64,000 nt of DNA from Panagrolaimus kolymaensis. Its lineage: Eukaryota > Nematoda > Chromadorea > Rhabditida > Panagrolaimidae. The stretch is taken from contig JAJQJQ010000043.1 of the NCBI GenBank assembly GCA_028622995.1, positions 1,798,001 to 1,862,000 of the forward strand, written 5' to 3'. Every line of letters starts with the position of its first letter. The first letter of the stretch is position 1. The notes beneath the pieces are model-generated. The model ran no database searches, was not told the origin of the DNA, and saw only the letters and a list, made by a program, of their open reading frames with translations. A program made the translations under genes and the position numbers. This document shows, in pieces, positions 12,113 to 25,000 of the stretch.

Positions 12113-13179
12113 AAAATTATAATTTAAAAAATAGGATTTTGTATATATTTTTTTAAAAATATTTATTTGTTGTTTTAAAAAAATAAAAGAAAGTAGAAAA
12201 AATAATGTCTCAGAGTAATTCTGGAACACTTGAAATCTACAAACAAAAATAGTTATTTAATTCGATGTTCGAAGTTAGAACTTTTGTTGCAAGTAAATGA
12301 AGTTGAGTCGGGTGAAAATCAGAAAGCAAAATAATTACGCTAAATTTGCGTTGATTTATTGCATTAGAAGAAAGAATCAAAAGCTTAACGGAAAAGAGGT
12401 ATTCGCGTGGTTATTTAACTTTGGTTAGTTCATTGTGAAAAAAATATGCGAATTTCAAAAGTTATTTTTTGAAGACAATTTTTATTAAAGAAAATTAAAA
12501 AAAATATGAATGTTTATTTAAACACGATGTTGGTTGGATGACTCAAAGATACATAAAACACGGCTATGTTTGTGCAATTTTAAAAATTTTGTAAACCAAA
12601 ATAAAAATTAAGAAATTCGAATCATTTTTTTCCTATCCATTCAGAAAATATTTTTGTTAGCAGGGTTCAATGGTTCAAAAAATTATTTTGAGAGAAATCA
12701 TTGAAATCAAAAAACATGGCAGTTGACAAACCCAAAATAAGCTTCACTTGATTCACATCGTCAACAACAAAAAAAGAGCTGTTTTTTGTTTGTGCATAAA
12801 TTTGTAGAAAAAAAAAACAGCATTATTAAAAAAATTTCCAAATACATCAGACAAATCAAATAAAACCAAAAACCTTTATTTCTTTTTTTGAACATTTTTT
12901 GGAAAAAATAAAAAAATAGCAAGAGTGCTGTTGGAAACAAACAAGCAGCTTGAACAATGGAAAACGACTTTGTTATTTTTTAAAAAATTTGATTAATATT
13001 TTTTATTGAATAATATTTTCCTTAGTCATTTTGATATTTCGAAGGATTAACAAACAACAAACCATAAAAATCAAGCAATGCAAGCTACTATAAAAGCAAA
13101 AAGCTAAACCTTCTAAAAATAAGTATCAATTCACTTTGATTTTATTTATTTTATATTCCTCCAAACTATTTCGATAACC
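12113..13179. other. Intergenic stretch, nothing recognised
   Basis: Contains the 3' end of the aldo-keto reductase transcript and the upstream region of the defensin-like gene. No coding exon with supporting splice sites or family resemblance is visible on either strand, and no repeat with clear ends. Confidence 0.5.
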
Positions 13180-13478
13180 ATGACTTCAAGTTATTCCCTT
13201 TTCAATATTCTCGTTATTGTTGCTCTTGTTTTAGTTGTTGCTTCTAATTATGCTTCTGCAGATTTTTTGAGTGGCAAATTCAAGGGTAAGTTTGAAAAGT
13301 CACGGTAAAATATTCAAATTATACTTTAGGTGGCTGTTTTTCTGATGACAAATGCGCAGATGTTTGCAAAACAGAAGGTGTCAATACTGGACATTGTAAT
13401 TGGTTCAAATGTTGGTGTGGTAAGTTTTTCAGAAATAAGAAAGATTTCATTTTACTAAAAAGAGTTTTAGATCAATAA
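13180..13478 (+). CDS. Secreted defensin-like CS-alpha-beta peptide
   Basis: Three small exons (13180-13285, 13330-13419, 13471-13478) separated by 44- and 51-nt phase-1 introns give 67 residues. Residues 1 to about 27 are a signal peptide with a Val/Leu/Ile core ending NYASA. The mature part of about 40 residues has six cysteines spaced C-x5-C-x3-C-x9-C-x4-C-x1-C. The CxxxC and CxC pair defines the cysteine-stabilised alpha-beta fold of invertebrate antimicrobial defensins. The natural inference is a secreted innate-immunity peptide. Such small peptides diverge fast, so the cysteine pattern, not overall similarity, carries the call. The third exon encodes only the final Asp-Gln. An AATAAA signal follows near 13575. 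Confidence 0.8.
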
Positions 13479-13738
13479 GCCATTCACGACTATCCCAAAC
13501 ACTGTTAAAAGCTTTTCATTGTAAATATAATTCCTTTGAATATGTATTAAAATTATGTAATCCTATTTAACCGCAATAAAAGCATTCATAAAAACTATCC
13601 TAAATTATCAGCAAAAAAGCAACCAAAAATGCACTTTTATTATTCAAAAAAATTTATTTCAAACATAACAACAAGGAACATAAAAATAAAACTCAACAAA
13701 ATGGAACAACACAAATACTTTATATTACTATAATAAAT

Positions 13739-16700
13739 TTATTCAATAATTTCTTCTTCGGCTTCACCATCTATAGAAGTAGTAATGGAGTCTTTCTTTT
13801 TATTCGGTGTAATAAGCTCATTGATTCTTTCATTCACTTTCAAAAGGTGTTCTTCATCACCACGTAATTTTTCAAAATCTTGCCATTTTTGTAAAAGATT
13901 CTTGATGGTATGCATTCCAAGTTTGCTATCCATAGCACGTTCAAAAAGTAAGCGAGCATCTTCAACACTTTGATATTTGATGGCTTTATCAATGTAAACA
14001 TTCCATAAATCACCACGATTCGGTGCAGCAGCCACAGCTTTCTCTAGCATAGTTTTTCCTCGTTCAAGATCACCATGAGCATATTCAAGATTTGCAAATC
14101 GGCATACAAGTTCCATATCTAAAAAAGAGGTTGATTAGAAGTTAACAAATTTTACGACAAAAACATACGATGTTTCTTGGGAATGATTTTCAAAGCACGT
14201 TTCATAAGATCACGACCTTCATCTCTTCGATCAGCTTTATACAAATATGTACCATAAAGATTCCAAACATCACGAGTATGATTACCAAATTTTTTGATCA
14301 TAACATTATAAAGTTTTTCAAGATCATCATATTTCTTTGTTGTCAAATAAATGTTTGCAAGACGTTTATGAACTTCAAAGGAATCAAACGCGTTGATGGC
14401 CCGTTCAAAGACAGCTTTCAAAGATTTTTCATCTCCACTTGCAACTTCTAAATTGAGATATGCTGTATACATGTTGAGGCGTTCTTGTTCTCCTCTTGGA
14501 TCAATAGTATTTAGAGCATTTTCAGCTACCTTTCTTGCTTCAGCAACATTATCATCTTGAGCTTGATAAATCATATATGAAATCCATGCTTCTGATGAAT
14601 GTGGATTACTTAGTACCAAGCGATTATAATCAGCATCATCATTCAAATCAAGAGATTTTTCAAGACCAGATAAAACTTTTTCTTTATGAAGGATTCGAGA
14701 TGTATCATCACCACCAGCATCTGCATCGTCTTCTTCATCATCAGCTGATTTAAGAGATGAAAGAGATTCAATTCGTTCACGTTTGTTGGAGCCTTTCTTA
14801 GTTGCTTCAGCTTGAAGAGATTTTTTTGCAGTAATGAGTTTATCTTTGGTAAAAGCAGAAGCTTTAAAGATATCACCACCTTTGGAAAGTTTTGCCATTG
14901 CATTTTTGACGGCTTTCATTTCAGCGTTTTCATCATCAGCTCCAACCATCTCAATATCAGATTCATCCACTTCTTCTTCATCTTCAGCTTCATCGTCACT
15001 TTCTTCTCCTTGATCTTCTTCGCTTTCAGCTTCTTCAGCCGCTTTTGATTCAGCTTTAGGTTCAACTTCACGGATAACGTCAACAACATTGAATGAAGGA
15101 ATATTGTTCTTAGCATCAATAACCTTGAAAACGATTAAATCATCAATAGAAATATGACGATCAAGTCTAAAAATAACTCCGGTTAATAGAACTAAAAAAC
15201 AAAAACGTACTTTTCAATAGCGATATGAACACCAGGGTAAACTTCAACAGTAACATGTTTGTTTCCTTTCAAAGCAATAACATAACCATAATAGAGACGA
15301 TCTTTAGACCAATGACCATTATTATATTCATGAAGTTCTTCTTTATTAACATCAGCAACAATCCAATCTAAATCATTTTTTGTCAAACATTTGATAGCCA
15401 AAAGCTAAAAAAAGTATCATAAGTAAAGAAAGCTAAAAAAGATAAAGTAAACTCACATCATCACTTTTTATGTATTGGTAAAGTTTGGTAGCACTAAGTT
15501 GTTTTTCTGATGCACCAGAAGCTGAGAGAATTCCATTTCCACCTGATGGAAGAGCAAGGTTAGCACAAAAAGGTTTTCTTGATACAGAAATAACACGAGC
15601 ATAAGTTTTATCACCAGCTTCAAGCGAAACCTGAAAACCCTTTGAATAATAAACAAGTGTATTAAATTCAAAACATACCTTTGATGGTTTATCTAAATCA
15701 ATGCGCAAAACTTTAGATCTCTGTGAAGAATTGATTGATGTAACTTTTCCTTGAATTGGTTCCCCATCACCAAGAAGAACAGGAATAGCACGAGTAATTC
15801 CATGTTCATCAGCCACTTCATTAGCAATACATTCACCAGATTCAGGATTGATTTGAGCTTTGAAAATAGGATTTACTTCAGCTTTTTGAATTTTTGAATC
15901 TTTGCTATTTATCAAATAAGCAGTTACAGTATCACCAATAGAGAATTTTAGTTGATATTGAAAAAGCCGATGTTTCTTTTTAGGTTCATTAAGTTTCTTT
16001 GGATCAAACGTGCATTCATAGAATCTCTCCGCATCAATATCAGCTTTAAACTTTTTACGAAAAGATAGAGGAAGGTGAGTAATCTTTTTGACAGCAATAA
16101 CTCGAACATTAATGGATTTGTTTTTGTATTGTTTGATCAACTTTTTAGCTGACATATTCTTTCCCATTTCAGAAACATGCAATCGGCCAACATTGTCATG
16201 AGGAAGTTCAATCATCACAGTTGTTTCTTCGATTGTTCCACCATATATCCATGGACCTTTGAGTTTTGCAGTATAAACTCCCAAATTTTTGACGGGTTTT
16301 TGAGCTTTCTGTAAATAATAATGTGAATGATATTATACAGTTTCTCAAATAAATCAAACCTTTTCCTTCTTATTCTTCTTGGAATCAGCATTTTTTTCTC
16401 CAATCACAATAGTCATTCTTTCTTTTTCAGGATCAACCATAAGAATTCTGCCTTTGACAGCTAAACCAGGCCTAAAAACACATCATTGTTAACATACGTA
16501 AAAAAGCTTTCAATTTTCTTACTTTAATCCAGCAATCTTTTGAACTTCTGAATCTGGTAAAAATGCTTGAACTTTGTTGTAAAAAGTAATGATAGCACCG
16601 GTATCCAAAAGTTTAACACATAATCCAACAGCAATTTTATCAACCATTTCTTTGTCGTAAGCGGAAATAATTTCATCATGAGAGTTCACTAAAGCTGGTT

Positions 16701-18377
16701 TAGCAGTAAGAGCATAAGCATGCTTTTCTTCGTTCTTGTACAGCACTCGACATTTAATCTTTTGACCTTCTTTGAATGCTTTCTGCCATGAAGCTACAGG
16801 TAAATCAAGGATGTGATTAAGAGAAATCGTTGCTCGAGTGTGCAAGCCAATTGTTCCACGCATTCCAATATCAGTGATGGATTTGACGACGAATGTAACA
16901 TGCTGTCCAGGTTCAAATTCTTGTTGAAGAGTTGCTGATTTATCCATGAGTGACTTTTTGTTTGTAACAAGAAGAGATCGCTCGAAGATAGAAGCTTTGA
17001 GAACGCGAAGTTTATGAGTTGATCCAGGAGCAAATTTTTGTACTAAAAAATGTTATTATAGTTTTGAAAAAGTTAGTAATGTATTTACTTTTCTCGGTAT
17101 CTTCCATGTTCTTTCCCATCAATTTTGCAGTAACAAGAGAAACTTTTCCATCATCTTCAGGAATCGAGAAGAACACGTTATTGTTTTTATCAACAGCATA
17201 TACTTGGCCTTCAAAGAGAGAACCAGTAGAAAACTCTTTTGGAATTTGACGTCTTTCATATTTGCTTAATGCAACAACATCAGGATGCCCAGAAACAACT
17301 AGCAATGGTGAATTTTGTCGACAAAGAACCACAACCACGCGGAAAGTTCGCACAAGTTTACTTAGATCAGCTCTGATTCGAGGTGGAAGTTGTTCACGTG
17401 GGACGAAAGCTTGAAGTCCTAAAACATTTATTTTCACGTAAGTAATAGAAACTACCAAAATATTCTTACCATTCTTAAAATTAACAACAACTCCATCATT
17501 TTTAACTATTGAAGGTTCCGCATTCAATACAGTGCCAGGCGTTAAGTGATTCATCGTCATTTTCTCTTCTTCGAACGTTTCCATTTCAGGGAAAGCGGAA
17601 ACTTTGATGAATCGTTGATTATCATTTTTGTCTCGAATAATTCGTACAAGTAAAACTTGTCCAACCAAAAGATTCTCAACATCCGGTAGCAGATCATGTG
17701 GTGCAAAACCTTGAAGTTTAGCTTCAAATCCAAGATCCATTACAGCGCCTTTTTCTTCGATACTTTTCACAGTTGCGTTACATACGATACCATTTAGCAA
17801 AGTTGTCGCATTCAAGAAGTCATTCACACGAGATGGACACGTCGATACAATAATTTCTTTTGATTTATTACTTTTAGGCGTTTCAACTCGAAAAGCAAGC
17901 ATTTGTCCAATTTTGAATATGTCGTCGAGAGTTGCATGAGTTTTAGAAAAAGTTTGTTGATAGACCCTTGAAATGTTCTTTACTGGTACTTTGACTCGAA
18001 TTCCATTGATTGTTTGAAGCAATATATGGTCCGCTTCTATCTGAAACAGCAGGCAATTATAAAGGATTGGTAGAATATAAAATCAAACCTTTGCAACAGC
18101 ACCAATTCCTCGAACCTCTTCATCAAGGATATCATACTTGATATATTTATCAAAGATTTTGGGTCCACTTTCATTTGATTCTTCGGTCTTTCGCTTCTTG
18201 TTCTAGAAATATATTCATTATTCATTGAGTAATCATAAAAATAAGGAAGAATCAAACCTTTGGTACTTTACGTTCCGTCCTTGCTGGTTTTCGTTTTTGT
18301 GGCTCAGATGAACCTTCAACAGCAGCAGCATGTACGGGTTTACCTTTAACACCGCCTCTAGGAAAATCAACTTCCAT
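13739..18377 (-). CDS. PDCD11/RRP5: RRP5/PDCD11 ribosome biogenesis protein (S1 and HAT repeats)
   Basis: Nucleolar pre-rRNA processing factor that binds precursor rRNA and is needed for both ribosomal subunits. Eleven exons on the minus strand: 18377-18258, 18202-18089, 18040-17470, 17418-17089, 17042-16523, 16471-16360, 16308-15679, 15630-15457, 15404-15211, 15166-14169 and 14118-13739. They keep frame throughout and give about 1380 residues. The N-terminus is basic (KRKPARTERK). A series of S1 RNA-binding modules follows through about residue 900. Then comes an acidic Glu/Asp stretch near 955-985. The C-terminus holds HAT helical repeats, recognisable from SSEAWISYMIYQ and VAENALNTIDPRGEQERLN. 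It is shorter than the human protein (about 1870), mainly through fewer or shorter S1 units. Introns are mostly 45-60 nt. Confidence 0.93.
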
Positions 18378-19096
18378 CACTTAAAAATGAATGATTGATT
18401 CAATGAGAAATAAATAATGAAAGATCGCAAAAAATAAATCCTAAACTTTGTTTCAAAAAAAAAAGTGAGTTTTGCCTTTGAAAAAAAAATTGAAGAAAAA
18501 GGCTGAGGCTCGTTTCGCGTCAAGAGTATTTTTTTAATGGGAAAAATTTTTTTGGGTGTTTTTTTCATTGATAAATTTCTTTTGATCTTTTTATGATAGT
18601 TTTGGGAAATTAGAAAGGTATTTATTTCTTTAGCATGAAACTATTAAATTATTAATGATATTTTACTTTTTGGAAAATAGATGTGTTCCGGCTTAACTTT
18701 ACATTAAGCTATTCTGTTTGTTGGCTTAAAGCGTTTATGAAAGACCAATTTTGGATTTTTGAGATACAAAAAAAAAAGAAAATTAATTTAAGAGTGTTTT
18801 ACTTTAAATTTTAAATCATTTATTAATTAACGAATAATATTGCATTTGAAAAGATATTTTGATGGAGTAAAAAACTGTTTTGTTGATTTTTTTCCATGAT
18901 AAAAATCAAAATCGTTTAACGCGTGATGATTGATTTTGATGCTCCTAAAAAAGATTACTTTAATTATTTAACTCTTGGAAATGGAAAGAAAAGTAACCAT
19001 AAAGCAAGTAAGCAACAAAAAAATAAAGCGATAGTAGTAAAATTAAAAAGCAAGCGATGGATGAAGCAAGAAAAAATATTTATAATTATTTAAAAA
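18378..19096. other. Intergenic stretch between RRP5 and CH-domain gene
   Basis: Upstream region of RRP5 (minus strand) and 3' flank of the calponin-homology gene. AT-rich, with no supported coding exon, RNA gene or repeat. Confidence 0.5.
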
Positions 19097-20345
19097 TCAT
19101 ATAAATTGAATGGGAATATTAATTTTTACATTTTCTTTTAAATACGCTAAAGTTTTAAAAACTTTTCCAATATCTTTTTCATCCAATAAATCGGAAAGTT
19201 CAAATAACAAAGATTCATGAATTCCCACGGCTTTAGCACTTTCAAGAAAATTTGTTACATTTTCTGCGGATGAAAATTGAGATTTTTTTGTGTTGATTTT
19301 AGTTTTAAGGCTTCCGGGATAAGCAGTATCAAGGATTCTGAAATATTAAAAAAAATTAAGGGTTACAAAACTGGGTAGGTTCAATTATGTCGGACTACTA
19401 AAAAAATTCGTTTTATAAAATTTGGGCGGTTAAAAATTTTATTTTCATATTTCTTCAGAAAAATGTTGGAAATTATGTTTATTTATTTATTTTAACTGTG
19501 TATCATAAGAGCATTTTGACAAAATTCAAATTTTTTCAATATTTTTTTCTCGATAATTTTTAAAAAAAGAAAAACTGTTCAATGGCTCTTTCAATCGTTT
19601 CTGTTTAACTTTTTTTCCCCAAATTTCAGGGATATACATTTTTTTCCATTTAATTAAACTGCATGCTTTGGAGCTGTCTTTTTTTTATAACTGTGGCTCA
19701 TTATAGGTTTTTGTTGTGTTCACAAATATTTTAAATCAAAATCTAACTTACTGGCATAGAATGGTTCCATCTTTAAGCCATTCACCAATTTCACTTTGTT
19801 TTGGTGCAAATTTACGCGTGATTGTTTCAATCCAACTTATTACATTATGTTCTAAATCCGCATCACGTTTGCCTTGAATCTAAAATTGTTTTTTATTTTT
19901 TATGTTTATTAACTGTTAAAATTGTAATATTCTTTTTCCAAAAATGATTTTAAGGTTAAATTTTTTATTCATTTTTAAAAAGGTAAAAAACTGTGACCAT
20001 AAAAGATTTGTGAAGCATTTTTGCTTTTTTTATTTAAAAAAAGTAGGTTTTTGAAACTGTCTTCATGAAATGCGCTTTTTGTTTTAATTTTTAAATAATT
20101 AATAAAATTTAACTGTGTTCTTAAATTTTTCAGAGAATTAAACAAATTTTAACTGCAAATGAATGAATGTTGCAGAATTTAAAATAAAAAAAACTGCATA
20201 AAAAATATAATAAATGAAACCTTACCCATGGCAATCTAAATTTTCTATCTGCTTTAACTCCATAACAAAAAGATGAATGAGTTTCATTATGAGTGAGTTC
20301 AGGATATTGAGAATTTCCAGTAAATTTATGCCATCCTGCTGCCAT
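19097..20345 (-). CDS. Small calponin-homology (CH) domain protein, transgelin-like
   Basis: Three minus-strand exons (20345-20226, 19879-19752, 19337-19097) join in frame to 162 residues. After a 40-residue leader (MAAGWHKFTG...), the text IQGKRDADLEHNVISWIETI, then EIGEWLKDGTILCQ, matches the type-3 CH domain of calponin/transgelin proteins. These bind actin or regulate its bundling, often in muscle. Further CH-domain features follow: NVTNFLESAKAVGI, ESLLFELSDLLDEKDIGKVF and TLAYLK. The C-terminal calponin repeat found in many relatives is absent; the protein ends soon after the domain. Both introns carry copies of the CAGTTT motif on the minus strand. Confidence 0.88.
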
Positions 20346-22068
20346 GGTTTACTAAATCTGACGTTTTTTTTAATAAGAAATTATTTAATAAAAATCATTA
20401 AAACTGACGAAAGAGAGGCTTGTATGATTGGATTTATTTGTGGCAAAAAAATTTTGCAAAATTCAAGAGTTTAGAAAATAGGAAAAAAACTGGTAACTTC
20501 ATAATTTTTAGGGCATTAACAGAATTAAAAAAATTTTATGAACAACAAAAAAAAGATTGCAAATTGCAAAACTCAAAAATTTAGAGAATATTATGGAGAG
20601 AAAAAAAACTGTGGATGCGTGCCAGTTTAATATTTTTTGTGATTAAAAACTGTTCATAAAAAATGGTTTTATCGTAAAGTAATTAGAAAACTGAGGCTGC
20701 AATAAACAAACGGTGAAGAAAATAAGAATTTTCTTTAAACTAAAATTTTAAAAAAAAGAGTTTCATTTAGAAACAAAAAAACATCAATTTTTTACAAAGT
20801 TAAACTGCAATGGAATAATTCCGGATGGAAAAAAACTGACCAACAAAAAAATTAAAACATTTGTAAAACAAATGAAAAACTTTTTTTGTTTCATTTTTCT
20901 TCGATTTTTTTACGAAGCTTAAAACAAAAAAAGTAAAGTTTAACTGCAACAATTTTTTTTTCAACTTTCTTCTTTCTATGTCTCTTTTTTTTCTTCTTTT
21001 GTGGAGGAGTTTATTTCTCTCTTTTCTTTTCCCAAATTGTTTGTTTATGGATCAGTCACCCACTTTTCTTGACTTTTCAAAGGGAAGAAAAAAAAATTAA
21101 GAAGCTAGCGAGCAATAAAGTAAAAAAGAAAGGAGGCATCACGGATTTATGTACAATAAAAAAATCAGGAAAGAAAAAACTGGCTTTAGCAATTTTTAGC
21201 GAAAGTTGAAAACTTTTTTATGAATGAAAAAAAGAATGGAAATAAATGAGTGATACTTAGGTGCTTGAAATTTATTGAGTGGAGTGGAGTGAATGAATGA
21301 ATGATGATTACTCAAGTTCAAGTAGTATACCATCAACTTAAAAATAATAAAACTGTTCACTTGATATATAGGTTTTTTTTTTGTTTTGTTTATTTACAAA
21401 GTAAAAAAATATAATGTAGGCGTAAACGTTCCAGAAAACAAAAAAAACTGATATCTTCGTTGATAATAAGTTTGGGATAGAAAACTGGAGAGACTTTTGC
21501 GATAAAGAGTTTTTTTGAAGCAAAAATAAAAATATTTATGATTAATTTGCATTAAAACTGTCTAAAACTTTAAGGAGGAAATAATATTAAATATAACTGT
21601 TGGAGTCTAAAACTGTTCTCTAAATTTTATGGTAGTATTTTTTCATTTTTAAGGTTTCACAAAATATAAAAATTTCGATAGCAAAATAATTCATTAAAAA
21701 ATGAAGAAAATTAAAAAGAAAAAAACTATAAAAAACTGTGTTTAAGTAATCAACGACATTTTTTAAAGATTTTATTACTAAAATTTAAAACAAACGTAAA
21801 AAACTTATTATTTTACAATTTCAGCGAAATATTATTTAAAATTTGTAAAAAAATAATTTATGAAAACCAAAATTATTGTTATTAAATAAACTGTATTTAA
21901 AAAATAACTGCAAAAAATATATTTAAATTTTTCCATTTTTTAAACTGCAAAATAAATAAATATTTTGTTCAAAAAACACAAAGAAAAAATATTTTTACCA
22001 CAAAAAAAAACTGAATTTATCAAAAATAAATATAGCTTTTTTTTTTAAACTTCCACGACAAATAATTT
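20346..22068 (-). other. Non-coding block with minus-strand CAGTTT motifs
   Basis: No gene is supported. The block contains many copies of AACTG on the plus strand, that is CAGTT on the minus strand, for example near 20401, 20489, 20609, 20648, 20690, 20813, 20836, 20943, 21180, 21351, 21447 and 21594. It lies upstream of the minus-strand CH-domain gene. The same orientation occurs in that gene's introns. Confidence 0.6.
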
Positions 22069-25000
22069 TTACATTCTCATAAGTCTATCACTTGTGTCAT
22101 CCTTTCCACTTCCATTAATATCACTTTCATCACCGCCATCCCCATTTCCTCGACCACCTTCGCGATTTTCATCGCCATCTTCGTCGTCTCTTTGCTCATT
22201 TTCAACTTCCAAATAATATCCATCTGTATTTCCTCGAAGGAAAATGGCTAAACCATCTTGAAGTTGAGCAAAGGTTGGACGTTTTGATGGATCTTCCAAC
22301 CAACAATTTGATGCAATTTCATAACTAAAAAATCAATGATAAACTTAATTATTTTTGTCTCGAAAATCAAAACCGCAAAAAATATCGTTGCGAAATTTGA
22401 ATATTTTCTTTCGCAACGAAATCCAAAAAATTTTTGTTATGAAACCCAAGAAACTAAAATTTTCTTACATTTCATCACTCATTTTTTCAACTTTTTCCAT
22501 TCGATTTCCTGCTTTAAGATAATCCGTAACTTCGTTCAAGCCAATGCCTTGGTAAAGTTCATCAGCGAGAGAATAAACTTCCATCATCGTAATTCCAAAT
22601 GCCCAAACATCTGAAGCTTGTGAAAAGGTTCGATCCACTAAAGCTTCAAGAGACAACCATTTAATTGGGAGGCGTTTATTAAAGGATGATCGATAAATAT
22701 TCGTGTCTTCATCAACATCACAACATAAACCAAAATCAGCGATTTTTGCAATAAAATGATTTCCTTCTTTTGTAAGTAAAAAGTTTCGGGCTGCGACGTC
22801 TCTGAAATTAAAAAGTTTTTTCATTGAAGAATTATTGAATTTTTTTAATAACAAAAAATAAAAAAGGTGAAAATTTCATAAAAAACGAAAGCGTTTATAA
22901 TGGAAAATTTTTAAGTTTTCGATTTCGGGAATTTTATATTCGAGACAAATATTCTTTTATTTTTTTATTAAACCTGGAATTTTTTTTTCTTTAGCCATCT
23001 TTTTAATTTCAAAACGATTACTTTTGGTGTTTCAAAAATTTTACTATTGAAATCCAAAAACTTCGAAATAAATATTCAAATTTTCTTGTCTCACCTGTGA
23101 ACAATATTTTTCGATGCAATATATTCCAATCCTTTCGTGGCTTGCCATAAAATTTGTAAGAAAATTTTATTTTGTTCTTCAGTAAAATCCGGGACAGCAA
23201 AATGGTCATGGAATGATTTAGTTGAGGATGAATGGGAAATGGTATCACTATTATCACCAGCTTCATCGCCTCCACCACCTTCTCTATTTTCGAGGATTTC
23301 ATCATTTTCAAAATTTTCATGATCCCCGCCGCCGCCTCCGTGGTGATGTGATTCCTTGACATCATAAATTCGTAAAGATTTAACATAATTAAGTAAATCC
23401 AATTCCATGGGTTCAAAAAGTAAACATGGAACATCCAAATGTGGCGACCAACCAAGTAAAGCACAAATATTTGGATGATTTTCAAGTCGTCGAGCTGCTT
23501 CAATTTCCCCAATTAATTCTTCAATTTGATCTCGACCAAATTGATTTGAAACTTTTGCCGCTACAATTAAATCATCGGAAAGGGAATTTTCCAAATTTTT
23601 TTTAGGTTTTAAAAGTGGCGCAGCTCCTTTGATTATTGCTTGATAAACAGTCGAAGAAGCACCTCGGCCCAAAATGGTATTATAATCGATTACTACCAAA
23701 CTTCCATCAATATAAAGTTTATCTCGAGCGTTGGAAAACATTTTTCTTTCTTCATCGGTTCTAAAAAAAAAAATTAATAAAAGTTTTTTTTTTTCAGTAA
23801 AAAATAATTATGGGTTTTTGCGAGTGAAAAAGATAAAACTTTTGTTTTTAGATGTTCGCCTGGTTCACTGCCTTTATAGGTCTAATAAGCTGAAAGTCAA
23901 AGATTTGACTGACCCGGACCAAAGGCAAATAAATTTTTCATTTTTTATTAAAAAATAATTTTTAGCTTTCTTATTTTCGAAATATTTTGAAATTATTAAT
24001 TTAGAAGAAAAACTTTTTTTGGCAAATCAAAACGAAATTTAATTTTGTTTTTTATGGAAAATAAAGCTTTTTTTTTTAAATTCTTACAATTTCAAAGCAT
24101 TTGCAATTCGTTCAATAGGATCATGCTTTCTAAAGAATCTCCAATAAAATACATTTGCAGCTATAGCAATAATAATTAAAACTGCGACTCCGATAATAAC
24201 CCAATAATACCATTTTAATGTTGGAGTAACATGAGTAGTTTTAAAATCAAGTGGGTCCGCTTCAAGATCGCATATTCCAAGTTTATCAAATTCTTCGGGT
24301 TCAGTTGAATTTATCATATATAAATTTATTGTAGTATAATAATTAGTCATACTAACAAAAAATTTCTTTTGTAAATCATCTTTATAATCTTTATCATTTA
24401 TAAGGGTATCATTGATTAATAAAAGAAATTCAAAACTTCTCTAAACAATGCTTTTTTTTATTTTAAAATATAATTTTTTGTTTATTTAAACTTTAAACAT
24501 ACTCGATCAGCATTTCTAAAAACTATTGTTGAACCATCTAATTGCGTTGGATAATAATCTGCAAACATAATATTATATTGAAAATTTGTTGGTCCCATCG
24601 GTGAAGCATAAATATTATTTAATCTTCCAACTATATCACTTATAGCTTCATCGGTTCCTAAAAAAATAAATATGTTAAGATTTAGATAAATAAAATTCTT
24701 GAGTGCGGTGGAAAATTTTCAGCGTTTTTTTAAAGAAATAAGTCCGCTAACGAAAATAATATACTGTAGCTAATTAAAAAATTATTTTGTAAATGAGTCT
24801 TGAAACAAAAATAAGGAAACAAAGTGAAATTAAGAAGTTTTTGTGAAGAAAAAAAAACTGTAAATTTATAATTTCAATTTCTCAGAGAATACCGTATTTT
24901 TGTCGCGAGATTCTCTCGGTTAAGAATTGTTTCTTTCTCGAAGTCTTAAATCAAACAAACAAACTCTTAAAAAATTTTACCTTTATTTTTAAAATTCATT

